Part shown: positions 10,291 to 23,114 of the stretch, in pieces
Numbering within the stretch: position 1 is the first letter of the stretch
Layout: each line of letters opens with the position of its first letter
Assembly: GCA_018873245.2 (NCBI GenBank)
Contig: JAEMBT020000009.1
Coordinates: forward strand, 14,089,112 to 14,153,111
DNA: 64,000 nucleotides
Source: Archegozetes longisetosus
Taxonomy: Eukaryota > Arthropoda > Arachnida > Sarcoptiformes > Trhypochthoniidae
Reading direction: 5' to 3'
Position numbers and translations under genes: made by a program
Notes under the pieces: model-generated
What the model was told of the DNA's origin: nothing
Databases searched by the model: none
Seen by the model: the letters and a program-made list of their open reading frames with translations, nothing else

Positions 10291-13200
10291 GTAATTAAGT
10301 TTATTAATAATGATTTGATTACTCAAAAGTGTTTAAAAAAACAAACAAAATAATAAACAGATCTAACAAACAGATCTGAGACCTCATAAACAAATGTTTA
10401 TAAACATATCTCATAAATAGATGTTATAAATAAGTTTGTTTTTCTTCGTTATGACAGTAATGTCATTTTATGATTAATAGATTAATTCAATATTGATTGA
10501 TAGTAATTATAAGTATTAAGTTATTTAGTGTTTTGTGGATTGAGGTGGAGTGAGAGAGAATGGGAGAGAGAGAGAGAATGAGAGAGACAACTACGATCTG
10601 CCCTATGGACATTAATAATTGATAATATGTTTATGTAATACTAAGTCTCAAACTATTATTTATTGTCTTAATAGCTGCAAGTAAAGTTTGTTATTGAATA
10701 TAATATTTTGATGTATAGTTGATGCAATTTAGCTGTACTTCTCTATGTATATATTCAGCAAGATGATTATAATAACTTATTATTTGAGATTAAGATAATT
10801 ATTAAAGTTTTATTATACATCTTAGACGTTATAATAATATATATATATATCATATAGTTTAGAGAATATAAAATATAAGTTAGTATTAAGTACGACAAAT
10901 TCTACTCTATACTACTCGACAACAATCCAGCATAATAGTCATATAGAAAAGTTGTTTAACTTATATGAAGTAGTACGATTTTCATCTGAAAGCTTATCAA
11001 AAAATTGCTCTATGTCTGATAGCGATTCGGTTATTACCCTCGCTAGCTTCTATCTTACATTGTGTTTTGCTATCATTTTTTAGTCCCTTTTTAGTCCCCT
11101 TTTAGTCCTTTTTTTTCATTTATAACTTATATGTTTTACTATCAATTCATACTTTCATTAATACTCTACTTAATAACTAACCAATACTTGAATCACATAA
11201 TAACTAATGAATACATAAATTACATAAAAAGCGAACAATTACTTAACAACGAAGCAATACTTAATGTATTGTACACTTGAATACTTGTCTAATGTCTTGT
11301 TTGCCATCATTAACGTTAAATTCATTGATTGTAGCTGTCAATTGAATCTTGATAACTGATTACTCCTGAATTTTTGGTTTTCAGTCTAACTCAAATAGCT
11401 TTCAATTGTTAGACTGGTTTTGGTTGAGGACTAGGAGTCTCAATCCGACTGCTCTCATTCATACTCAAATATCTGTTCATTTGTTATTGAAGTTTAATAA
11501 TAAGCAATCGAATTATGTGTTAAATATAGTTCTAAAGTTTTGGAGTTGTTATAAAGCTTTGAGGGGCTACAGCCCCCTGACCCCCATTGGTTCAACCCCC
11601 CCACTCGTTTCGGCTGTGGCTTTAGACCTGCCAACAAAATCATAGAGTTGCAATTTATCAATAATTTGATAGTTACCGGCTTTGCATAAACTATAGATTA
11701 TTTGATTACTACCACTCTTGAACTTGAGCTGAAAGGCTATTGAATGTTTGGTATAACTCATGCGTAACTTAACACATACCAAATGTTTAACTTTTTTCTT
11801 TTATTGACAGCTCTGGTCAACCATTCATTTTCACTACTTGTTCCTTGATTTTGATTTTTGATTTTTCATTTTGGGAGGGCTTTGTTTATTACCATTTGCA
11901 TTGGTTTGTCTTCTGGTCACTGACTTTATATCTGACTAACATTACTTGTTGTTATTCATTCTTTGATTGCTCTCTTCTCTTATTTGACTTATGGATTAGT
12001 TTTTAGTGCAATAGTTTGCTAAAAGTTTATGTGAAGTGAAGTTAAAAAGTTTGTAAAAGTTGATAAAAGTTTGTAAAAGTTTTAAAAAGTTTATAAGCTT
12101 ATTAATCAAAATGTCTTCTAATGTAATATATAAAAATTTACCAACTAGTAACTTGAAAGTTAGACCCCGCAATACGAAGCCTGTCCTATGTCCACCGTTG
12201 ACTTTCTCTTCATGTATCAAACATGTCTTTCATCGTCATAATTCCTTTTCCAGTCGTGGTAATCACTATAAGAAAGTTGTCAGAAAGAATAAGGATCGTA
12301 AATATAGTACTTATTATAGATTTGTTAATATAGATGTTCCATTTAATACTTTAATTAGTAATACTAATAATAATCTATTTGCTATTGATTGTAATCGTAA
12401 TTCTGATCGATTTCATTTTGATTTGAGTGATGATTTTGTTGAACATGTTGATGATTATGCTAAATCGTTAAGTCAACATCGCATGTCTGGTTATACTTTA
12501 CTCGATAGTAAGAGTAATAATAATAATAATAATAAGTTTTATAATAATTATAATTCAATGAGAAACCGAAAGAAAAAATCGAGAAAAACACACGTTGGAT
12601 TCGCCTCATCATCAAAAGCACGTACTAATCCAAACGTATACTACAAAACTCGTAAAACATACAAGTTAAAGTCTCCTGGTCAAACTTTAGACTTCACTTC
12701 TGTTCCATTTAGCAGATCAGATGCTCTTGTATCTGCTCATTCTAGACTTGATTCTTATTATTATAATTGGGTCTATATGGATCAAATGCAGTCAATTTGT
12801 AAATCTGGTCTTAATAATAATAAAAATAATAATGGTAACAATGCTAATAATGGTAATAATGACAATAATGACAATAATGACAGTAATAATAATCTATCTA
12901 CTTGTGAACAAATTATTAAATCTAATAATGAGAAACGTACTAGTTGCGTTAAGTGTTCTAATAGACATTCTACCTCTGCTTTTAAGGTATTTCTTATTTT
13001 GTTATGTTATGTTAATTAATTAGCTTTTTCTCTTTATGTTCTAGCTGTTTTGTTGTTATGTCAACTTTGTTTTCAAGGTTTTCATACATCTATTGCTATT
13101 TGATTTATATACATATTCATATTTATAGCAATATGTGTTAGAACTAGTTTGATTAATTGACAAAAAGCATATAAAAATAGTTATTGATCTGTCCCATAAA

Positions 13201-14983
13201 TGGGTGCGCCTTGAGGCTAAAGGTGTGGGAATTGGACCTCATTCCTATAACACCTACTTTGTTTATAACGTTATATATGTTTATATATGTGTATTAATTT
13301 CTTTTTTTTCATTGTTGACCTTTACGATTATGTGTTATAACTCTATAACTTTCTGGTCTCTCTCTCTCTCTCTATGTTTAGGCGTACTGTTATTTAGTTT
13401 AGTCCTTACATATTTGAAAATATATTTTCCTTAATTCTGAATTGCATTTTGATTAATACAGCCACCTCTTTTTATTATTTACATTCATTATAACTAGTTT
13501 ATTATATCAGATTTTGCACATTGAACTATTTGTTGCTATGTGCTTGTTATAACGAGGTTATAGTGTGTGTCTATAACGAGGTTATAGTGTGCATCTATAA
13601 CGAGGTTATAGTGTATATCTCATCTCGTTATATTGAGTTGGCTGTATAGAAGAATTATTTTGGACAAATAAAACTCTTGATGTATAAGGTCTTCAAGTTA
13701 GACTCAATTAATAGTCCAGATATGGCATATAAACATTTGACTTTTGTATGAATATAGTTATGTTTTTGTTTTTGATTTCATTCTTCCGCACGTTTCTCTT
13801 CTCCTATACCTCTCTTTTCTGTTTCTCTATATGTTATTGATTTGCGTGATCACGCTTCTCTATGTTTGTGTGGTCACGCTTTGTTACGTGGTCACGTTTT
13901 TGTGTGGTCACGCTTTTGTATGATCATGCTGCTTGTAGTATGATCATGCTGTTTATAGTATGAGCATGCTGCTTGTAGTAGTCTATTTGCTTCTTAATTG
14001 CTTACTACAATGGTTCTGTTTTTGAATAGAAACAATTATTTTAATTATACTATCTTGATAATTAAGTTTTACTTCTAGTTTGAAGTTGTACTAACTTATT
14101 ATTTTATTATTTTACTACTTTTGTACTCAATATTCTTTCATCTAGAATGTGTCAACATTACCATTTACATATGCATAAATACATCTTAATTGACTAGTAT
14201 TTGTTTATGTTGCGCACTAGCATTATTAGTTAGACAACTAGTAGCATTTAAGTGTTTTCGATATACCATAGAGTTTGTTAGAACTGTCTATGGTTGTCTC
14301 AAACCGCCTAGAGTCATCCAAACCAACTGAGGCACAACAATTGAAAAGTGACTAACTTTCATAACTTACTCATGCGACACATAGTAATTAATAAAAAATC
14401 AAAAGTAACTTAAATGTTTAGACGTTTAGATAGTTAGACATTAATATAGATATTAATTGGTTAGGTATATAAGAATATAGTGTGTTATTATTATTATTAT
14501 TAACCATATCAAGTTTGAGGGCATCTACATTGCGCACATTCAGTCCTAAATAACTTACATTCTCTAACTGTTCTCCACTTGTTTTCTTTCTTATTCTCTC
14601 AACTTCTCCACAACCTTGACTAATGTCTTCTTTTGATTCTTCTCTTTTCTCTTCTCTTCTCTCTCTGTTTGGCACCTGTTGCTTAATTTTGCTTAATTTT
14701 CGTTATTTAGTTAGCTTTTACTTCTCGTATTTTTGTGTTTATGGCTTCACAGCAATGACTCTATAGTTATAATCTACAAATAATGTCAATTCATATATGG
14801 ATTATAAAGTGCCTTTATATATTAACTGATAGATGAAGTGAATATTAATTTACAATACATACTTATTGAATATATCTACTATTATATATATGTTTTATTT
14901 TGACATATATATTTGACTTTACTTCTTTTAGAATAACCCTCTTTTGCTCTAAAATTCATTCGTTTATTGTGCCTTCTAGCTAA

Positions 14984-15034
<51 letters not shown>

Positions 15035-18000
15035 TTTATAATTGACTCCCTTACTTCTATTTAGTTCATTTATGTTGATTCTTCTATCGTTTATAGTTTT
15101 TCGTGTATTTAGTTATGTTAACTTTTGGAATATGCTTGCTTGATCTATCAGTGTCGATATGAATATGGATATTATGTTTTATATGTGAATATTGTGCTCA
15201 ATATATTAATATTGTATTGATTACGTGTGTGAGAACTGTATTGAATGCGTGTATGATAATTATATTCAATACGTGTATGAGAACTATACTCAATATATGA
15301 ATATTATATAAAATATGTGTACGAAAACTATATACTCAATATTATAAATACTTATCACATACTTAAACGAAAAGTTGATCGAATTACTAAAAACATCTAT
15401 CAAACGGTGCAATGGTTCATCTAAAAGTTGCAACTCTTTCAAACCCGGTATTTCGAGTTCGGGAACGAACTTCTATTCAACTTACTCTGGTATTTATATT
15501 GTCTTCTCCCTTTTCCCATCTCTTTTTATTTTTTATTATTTAGACCTCTTTGCTCCCCCTTTGCCCTTCCCTTTATCCTCTTTGCTCCCCCTCTACTCCC
15601 CCTTATTAAACCCTCTTCTTTATTAACATCTCATTGATTAATCAATTTTTAATCTACTTAATTATTATTAAGTTATATGATAGCAAATTTGTTAGACTTT
15701 TAGTTAAGTCTTCTCATGACTTTTTGTACTTGTTTCTAATAAGTTGTTGTGCTTGTTTTAGTTGGTTCTTATACCTCTTTTAGTTGGTTTTGTTCTTGTC
15801 CTACTGCCCTCATCTATCCTAATATGGAATATTAGAACCTGTTTTAATTATTATATATATTTTTCTATTTATTTATTATGGAGTAGTATTCGGTTTTCAA
15901 TTTTTTATCCCTTTTTTTTCTTCATCTTATCTTTTTGGTTATTCTTTGTAGGTGTCTAGATTTATGGATTTGTTTACTTTTTTCTACTTGTTTTTTGATT
16001 TTTTTCTTCTTGTCTTGCTTAGTTTTTAGCTTTTCGGATGTGCCTCTCTCCATATCTCTCACTCCCTCTCTCTCTCTCCCTCTCACTCATTCTGATATAG
16101 TTAGGTAGATATTATGTTGTTAGGTGTATGTTTTATATGCGTTAGTTTTAGTTACATATTGTTAACTGTCTCTATTTCCTAAGGAATCTTAACTATTTAT
16201 TATACATGATTTAAGTAGATTACTATTTAATACTGCTTTGTCGCTTAGAATGTTATCACCTCTTCCAATTCCTACTTGTCATACCTGTCAATCTAGCTTA
16301 GTTTGTGTGCAATCTAGCTTGCTCTTAGTGTTTTGGTATTATTTAGTTATCTATTATTTGCTTTTTGTTGGCTCTTTTGCTCTTTTTGGTAGTTGTCTCT
16401 TGCTTTTGTGTTAGAAATGTCACTTTCATCTTCATATCTATTTATATTTGATATATCTCTATTCTTTTAGCTCATAGGGCAGTACTTGTTTTGTTCATTA
16501 CTTCTATTGGGAGTTGTCTGTTAGTATTTTCTATAGTTTTTAATTTCATTTATTATTTCTATTTGGGTCGTACTAATCCTATTGACTTTTTACTTTATTG
16601 ACATTTTTGCTTTTGAATTGTTTCAATGTTGTTTTATGTCCAATTTAATAATAAATCACTTTTTATTTACTTTTCATTTGTCTCCTACTCTTAGTACTTA
16701 TATTTATTGTATAATAGTTGTAGATGTGAAGACTAATTGTTTTAATTAGTCCACATACATTCATTACAACCTTCATTTTAATAGTTACACTGTATATTTT
16801 GAGTAATCAAATCTATTAGGTTATCTAATCTTTATCATCGTTTTATTTATTAGTTTGCTTTTTCTTATCTCTTCGTTGTCAACAACCAATTCTTTGATCT
16901 TTAGTTCATTTTTTACTTTGGGTACAGTCCCTTTGATGATCACTTTGATAGCTGAGTCCAATCTAACAGCTATTAATTATAATACGGTCCCCTAGTGAGC
17001 ACACTGATAGCTGAGTAACCTAATAGCTTTTAATTAAATTACGGTCTCTCTAATGACCATATAGATAGCTGAGTCAAACCTACCAGCCCTTAACTGCATA
17101 GGGGTTTTCTATACATATTTACCCACAGATCAAAGTATTGGTTCTAAACATTCCTAATTGCAATCAATTAATCAAACATTTAATTCAAACTTAGGCGAAA
17201 CAGAGAGCATCAGTTTTATGGCTACTCTCGAAAGCATACAATAACGACATCCCAACTGATCTGAAGGATCCGTTTTATAAAGATCATGACGAACAAGATA
17301 GACTCAAACCTCAAATCACTCAATGTTTAGCTAATGCTGAACTTTATTGTTTGGCTCTAGCTAATATTTATTCTGATCCTAATTATCATTGTCTTAATCA
17401 TCATGGTATCATGCAGATTCTTATGCGCAAAGGCGTTTATATGGTTGAACCTAATGACACTTCTCTTACTGAAACTGTTCTTATACAAAATGCTCCTATT
17501 AAAATGGTTTGTTTTTCTCTTTTGCTACTTTTATGTCCCTTTATATTTGTTTATTCTTGTATTATTTGTTATCTGCCTTTAAGTTTTGATTTTATAGTTT
17601 AATAGAGCCATATTTGGAGTTATGTCTTAAGCTTGATCTCGATGAAAGTTAGATTTTAAATGCAAATTTTGATAGCATAAAGTCTAACTTGAGTCGGGAT
17701 CGTCTTTAAGATAGAACTCAGAATACGGTTGAAAACTTTATCAGACCCATCAATAGTTGATTAATTAGCGTTATTTTTGTTGCTGTAATTATCAAAACAG
17801 TAAAACTTGTCACACATAATTAGTGGAAAATGCATATATCTCAAATAGCTATAATTAGGGTTCTCATATCTATTTATTAGCCTATTCATATTTGAACGCA
17901 TAATCAATCATTCGTATCACTTCCATCAATTATGTGATGAAGCCAACAAAAATCTCTAATACTTAACACATAATATATGAATAAACACATATTTATCAGA

Positions 18001-21000
18001 GTATTAGTTATAAGGTTAATCGATTATTGCTCTTCTAAATCTTACAGAGTGCTCATATGGTCATTATTGAAGGCATTATGACATTATACATTAAAGAAGT
18101 ATTAATTCCAGAAAAAGTAGCTGAAGTCGTCAATAGATTTACTATTATAGAACCTGACGAAATACCTGAAGACCCCGAAGAAGCTGCTCTCTTCTGGATC
18201 AATAAATCTTGTGTTAAGTTGAAACAAATTATGCAAAAAGACATGAATGATGATGAGTCTACTCGTCATTCGCCTTTGCCTCCTCTCCCTATGCTAGAAG
18301 ACTTAACTGATATGAGTGATGGCTGTTGTCTAGCAGCACTTCTTAGTTTCTACTGTCCTGATCATCTTCGCTGGCAAGAGATCTGCTTGAATAAAGACAT
18401 GTCTATGGCAGATTCTATCTACAATCTACAACTGGTTCAATTCTTCTGTCAGGAAAAGCTGCCCTACAACATCTGCTTCTTAAGTCTTGAAGACTTTCTC
18501 TATCTTCATGAGACTATTCGACCTAATGTCTTAGCCTTCATCGCTGATCTCTTATTTCTGTTTGAAATCAGAACTGCTAAGTGTGTCAGACAGCCTGGTT
18601 TAGATGATAATGATCTCCTTGCTGATGACGAACTTCTTCACAATGGTTTGACTTATCCCGAACTGCCAACTCCTGCTGAAATGAAAGCTAAATCACTTCA
18701 ACATTCCTCTTGGGTCGATGAACAACTGTTAGAACAGAAGAATGGCTCGACGCCTGTTCGACCTCCGAGGAAGTCCAGCTCTGGTACTAAGCATCGTCAA
18801 CGAACTTCTTCCTCTCATCTCTCTGATGAAGATGAGGAACTGACCAGATATTTTTCTGCTCTTGATATTAAAGCGGATGTTGAGCCTTCACCTGAGATTC
18901 TTATGATCGCTGAGCGCAATCTTCATAAAACGCCTTCGAAAACAGGCCCCAAGTCTATGACTTATTCGAACAATAATAGAGATTATAATAAAGATAATAA
19001 TTTAGATGATAATCAACTTATATCAAGTCATTTAGAAAATGGTAATAAATCACAATTAGCTGATTATTTCTCACAATTGGCTCAAACCAATTGCAATCCG
19101 ATCAAGAAGTCAACTCCTAATACTACTAGTTTTGCTAAATTGAATTCTGAAAATTGTAAGAATTTAGCTCTTTCTACCAGTCCCGAACCTGCTATTAATA
19201 TCGCTTATATGTTGAAGAATGATAAGAGTTCTAGTTCTGAACAGAAGTCTCCTGTTAAGTCTTATAGTTCACGATGTATTCCTCATTTTAATAAAACTGA
19301 TTCTGTTAAGCAGTTGTTAGAAGATAATGATGGCAATGATGGCAATGAACCCAATGAAAGTAATAGTAATAATAATAATAATAATAATAATAGTTATAAT
19401 AGTAATAATAGTAATAATAATAGTAATGGTAATAATAGTAATACTAATAAAGAGAATCCAACAGATTCAGAAATAGCAGCTCAAGTCTATAATATTAGAA
19501 TGAAGCTTGAAGAAAAGAGAAGGAAGATTGAATTGGAACGTAAGGCTGCTGAGCAACAGTGGAAGTCTGACAGGCAGAATATTGGCAAGGAAGCTTTTCT
19601 TAGGGTTGTTCATAAGAATGGTAGGGATGAGCAGTTGGTTGATAGGACTGATGCGGCGTCTAATAGGACTGATTCCATCTCTAGAGCATCCATTCAAGAC
19701 CGTAAACCTAATGTCTCTTTAAATGATTTAGCTCAAGATTTAGATACTCTTAAGAGGAAATGGTTGGAAGATAAAAAGCCTAATGAAGAAAATAAGCCTT
19801 TTATTTTAAATCAAACTGGTGATAGAGTTAACATTGATGATTTAAGAGCTTCTATAAATCTAATGGAATCTAGTATTGATGACATTGATGCTGATTTAGA
19901 ACTACTTGAAGAACATGAACAAATGCTTAGAATTCATCAAAACAAAGTGACTAACAATTTTGATAATTCCAAGTTTTATTTACATTCCGATCAGCAAAAC
20001 ACACCACAACTACAGCCTCCACAGCCCCCTCAGCCCCCTCAGCCTCCCCAACCTCCTCAACACTTTCATCTACCCGAACCTCAACTTCCACAACAGCAAA
20101 ATTTTCACTCGCTTTCTCTTCAGCAACAAATTCATCCTTCGATGTTACCACAGGCAGGCTCATCGGCACCAGCGATGGGACATCAACAGCAACGAGGAAT
20201 GTGGAGCGATAATCAAGTTTATAGTCCAAATGAACAGTTAGGTCCACGTCGAGGACAATGGGGACAACCAGTAATGCCAGTGTCAGCCAATTCAGGAACT
20301 GGAATCAACCAATGGAAAACGGTTTCGATACCACAACAGCAAATTGATCCCAATTTCCAACGCCCAACTTATGAGCCCTTCGACATTCAGGGCCACAGAC
20401 AGACTCCGAACATGCCCTACAGTCAACCATTCCATCCAATGGTTTCGCAAAATTCCTACAATTACAACATGGGCGTCAATTATCCTCAACATAGTTCTTC
20501 GTATCCTCATCAAAATGGTCCAATTCCTCCTCAAACGCAGTTTCAACAGACATACCCTCAACCCCAATATGGACAAAACACTAATATTGGACAATATGTC
20601 CAGCAATCACACTTCAATCCTAATGTCACCACTTCTAATATGACTTATAATCAAATGCCATCACAGATGATGGCCAATCCAGAACAGAATTATCATTCTT
20701 TATCTATTAATCATTATAACAATCAGCCAATAAGTCAAGAAAAGCCCCAACAAATGAGACCATTAGTAGCAGCAGCGCCTACTCTAATCACTTCCCAGCC
20801 CTCTGCGTCAATTCCATCTCAATATGAGGAATACGATCAACAACAGGTTTTCTCTTCGCCCACTAACAAACCTTTCATTGGCAGGACTTTTAGAGTATCT
20901 AAACCTAAAGTACTCTCACCTGACAATTCAGAGCACAACTCACCCACTCGTGACTTTCCTAATGAAGGTCTGAATAATGGCAAAGCTGATAGTTCTTCTA

Positions 21001-22644
21001 GCAGTTCTACTAACAAAGACCATTCAAAGGGAGGTGAAGCCAATTACTCTAACGAATCATTCTTTATTTCATTTGCTGATGATATGAAACCTAAAACCAA
21101 ACCGGGTCTTAAACCCAAACAAGTCAAACAACAGCAACAGATGAGGCGAGAAGCCAAAGCCAACCAACCATCGAATCTGTCTGGCGATGAGATTGGTTCT
21201 GAAGATAAGGCGGCCCCCATCAACCAACAGCCCAATCTTCAATCCCCTAATTCGGTTTCGCCCGGCGTTGGATTTGTTATTGGAGCCGATTTAGTCAATC
21301 CTGACCCCACTTCTGCTGTTGAAATGGCCAAGAAGAAGGAAACCATTATGATCCAATCCCTCAAAAGACGAGCTGAACAGGAGGCCAAACGACTAAAGAA
21401 AGAGCAAGAATTAGCTCATAAGAGAGAAGAAGAACAGATCAGACGCGATAACTCCGAGAGGAAGAAAGAGGAAGAGAAGGTTAAACGTCAATTTATTTTA
21501 GAACAGTATCGACAACGAAAGGCAGCTGAAGAGGCAGAGAAGAACGGCTCCAACTTCAGCGCAAACTCTAGCACACTATCGTCTAAAGATTCGAGTAGAA
21601 GCAACAGTACCTTAGTATTAAATAGACCTCCACGTCGAGGACTCTTCCAGTCCGGCAAACCCCGACCCAAATCCCTTCACGTGAGCGCTTCTAACATTCA
21701 AGACTTCACTTCCCTCGACTCCAAACCATCCAGAATTGCAGACGAGACCGACTCGACGTGCCAGAACATGTTGTCTTCCAATAGTTCTCGACCACAGTCT
21801 GCAATGTCCGCTCAATCGACAAACTCGGGGTTCTGCCTGTCGACAGCTCGTCGTTTGCCGTCACCGACTCAAAGTCATGTTCCTTCCTATCCGACTGGTT
21901 ATATGCTTTCTAGGATTAGAGGTCCTCCTAGTGATGGTGCCTCTGATGCTGGTTCTACTTTTTCTGAGTATACTGGACCTAAACTTTTTGTTAAACCCAG
22001 TCAGAAGTCTAATAAAGTACTCATTCTTAATGCTATTAATGTTGTCCTTGCTGGAGCTGTCAATAGTGAGACTAAGAAGAAAGTTCTTGAGGTATTTTTT
22101 TGGTTTTGATTGTGTTTTGTGTTTGTTTTCATTTCTGTTTTAGTATTTGTTAATTTAATATCTATTAAAGTAATGTCTGTTAGCTCAATGTCTTTTAACT
22201 TAGTGTCTGTTAGCTCAATGTCTTTTAATGTCTTTTAACTTAATATCTGTTATCTTAATATCTATTATCTTCTCATTTACAGGAAATCAACAGTTCTGAC
22301 AGTAAGCATTATTTAATACTATTTCGTAATGCTGGCCTTCAATTTAGAGCACTCTACACTTATAATCCTGATCGTGAAGAAATTTTCAAACTCTATGGTA
22401 CTGGTCCTAAATCTGTTGTTAATGAAATGATTGATAGGTTTTATAAGTATGTTTATTCCTTTTATTCTCTAACTTTTTGTCTAATCTCTTCTTCTACTTC
22501 TTCTTCACTTTTAGATACAACTCCGGCAGCAAAAGCTTCACAGAAATTCAAACAAAGCATTTAAGTGTAACAATTGATGCCTTCATAATTCATAACAATC
22601 TATGGACTGGGAAGAGAGTGATACCTAAGAAGGATTATCTATAA
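10228..22644 (+). CDS. Patronin: Patronin / CAMSAP microtubule minus-end-binding protein
   Basis: Binds and stabilises microtubule minus ends in the cytoplasm. Proposed main form: exons 10228-10290, 17195-17506, 18048-22091, 22283-22446, 22515-22644; 1570 residues. The 21-codon first exon (MDFDPND...YEHLK) ends phase 0 at AAG|GTAATT and joins AKQRASVLWLLSKAYN, as expected for the CAMSAP N terminus. The CH domain (about 22-300) contains ALANIYSDPNYHCLNHHGI, MSDGCCLAALLSFYC and MADSIYNLQLVQ. The middle is disordered: a poly-Asn run, PPQ repeats, a Gln-rich region and two charged coiled coils (RMKLEEKRRKIELERKAAEQ and a Lys/Glu-rich one before the tail). The C-terminal CKK domain (about 1433-1570) spans the last three exons, with FRALYTYNPDREEIFKLYGT and VTIDAFIIHNNLW, and is intact. 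One huge exon (4,044 bases) carries most of the protein. Alternative first exons are listed separately. Confidence 0.9.
11561..11620. repeat. GC-rich dispersed motif, copy 1
   Basis: Starts GAGGGGCTACAGCCCCCTGA and ends near CGGCTGTGGC, a sharp GC island in AT-rich DNA. A related sequence lies at 63615-63654 (TAGGGGCTATAACCCCCATC ... CAGCTGTG). Both follow an AAAG(AT)CTTT-like stretch, so they are probably copies of one dispersed repeat. Confidence 0.5.
12111..12986 (+). CDS. Candidate alternative first exon of Patronin (Asn-rich leader)
   Basis: One open frame of 292 codons from ATG 12111 (context CAAAATGT; an upstream stop lies at 12054) to a phase-0 donor TTTAAG|GTATTT at 12986. It can therefore join the 17195 exon in frame and would give an 1,841-residue Patronin. 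The sequence is basic in its first half, Tyr/Ser/Asn-rich in the middle (RNRKKKSRKTHVGF) and ends in Asn/Asp repeats followed by CEQIIKSNNEKRTSCVKCSN, which has three Cys. No domain was recognised. It could be an alternative promoter isoform or the start of a separate unrecognised gene. The length of the frame and the matching phase argue against chance. Confidence 0.5.
13548..13619. repeat. 24-base tandem repeat x3
   Basis: Three copies of a 24-base unit beginning TATAACGAGGTTATAGTGTG. The core ATAACGAGGTTAT is nearly palindromic and resembles the CTCGTTATA part of the pogo-like family B ends. Confidence 0.85.
14988..15030. repeat. (CT)n microsatellite
   Basis: A CT run of about 42 bases in the Patronin 5' intron. 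Confidence 0.95.
15412..15489 (+). CDS. Possible third alternative first exon of Patronin
   Basis: ATG 15412 opens 26 codons starting MVHLKVATLSNPVFRVRERT and ending at a phase-0 donor ACTCTG|GTATTT, compatible with the acceptor at 17195. The stretch is clearly less AT-rich than the surrounding intron (CCCGGTATTTCGAGTTCGGG), which suggests constraint. It is short enough to be chance, so this is tentative. Confidence 0.25.
16928..17100. repeat. Three ~60-base diverged tandem repeats
   Basis: Three copies of a roughly 60-base unit with common parts ACGGTCCCCTAGTGA-like, TGATAGCTGAGT and AACAGCTATTAATTA-like. The array ends about 95 bases before the Patronin exon acceptor at 17195. Confidence 0.75.
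19363..19450 (+). repeat. Coding (AAT)n / poly-Asn run in Patronin
   Basis: AAT/AGT triplet repeats in the large Patronin exon encode a run of Asn with a few Ser, Gly, Tyr and Thr. The run sits in the disordered linker between the CH domain and the first coiled coil. Confidence 0.9.
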
Positions 22645-22800
22645 GATAGTTTGATTGGGAATATAATTGTTGGACATTTGTCATTAATATTATTGGATTA
22701 ACTACTTATATTAGATAACTTAAATTAAGAATTAACTAATATGTATAATTGATTTATCTTTTTTATATTTAACATTCCGTGCGCTCCTCTTTTTCACTCA

Positions 22801-22963
22801 TATGATTATGTCGAATGAGTCGATTGTATCGGTTATGTCGATTATGTCGAATATGTCGATTGTATCGGTTATGTCGATTATGTCGAATATGTCGATTACA
22901 TCGAATATATCGGTTATGTCGATTACATCGATTATGTCGAACATATCGGTTATATCGAGTCTG
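22801..22963. repeat. 9-base TATGTCGAT minisatellite downstream of Patronin
   Basis: About 18 diverged copies of a 9-base unit (TATGTCGAT, TATCGGT, TACATCGAT variants), starting about 155 bases after the Patronin stop. It lies in the convergent Patronin/AIMP1 interval and could fall within the 3' UTR. Confidence 0.9.
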
Positions 22964-23089
22964 TAAATACGAATGTGCCTAAAACAAACTTTCGAAATGC
23001 TATTGCATTGATGTGATGCTTCTTAAACGCACTCACGTTTTCCTATTTGTTTATATTTGCAAGACATTTAGATATAGACTCTTATGATT

Positions 23090-23114
23090 GATTATTATTA
23101 TTATTATTATTATT
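23090..23114. repeat. (ATT)n microsatellite
   Basis: A short ATT triplet run in the interval between the convergent Patronin and AIMP1 genes. Confidence 0.9.

Larger units (their letters stand above)
10291..17194 (+). other. Large Patronin 5' intron region
   Basis: The region between the candidate first exon and the first conserved CH-domain exon. It contains two further candidate phase-0 first exons (12111-12986 and 15412-15489), a GC-rich dispersed motif at 11561-11620, a 24-base repeat at 13548-13619, diverged GTGGTCACGCTTT/GTATGATCATGCT repeats at about 13850-13985, a CT run at 14988-15030, and three ~60-base repeats at 16928-17100. T-rich open frames at 13204-13434 and 15762-15959 look like noise. 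Confidence 0.5.

Noticed and set aside
13204-13434. T-rich 76-codon frame in the Patronin intron
   Set aside because: Phe/Leu/Tyr-rich composition follows base composition; no start context or splice phase links it to Patronin.
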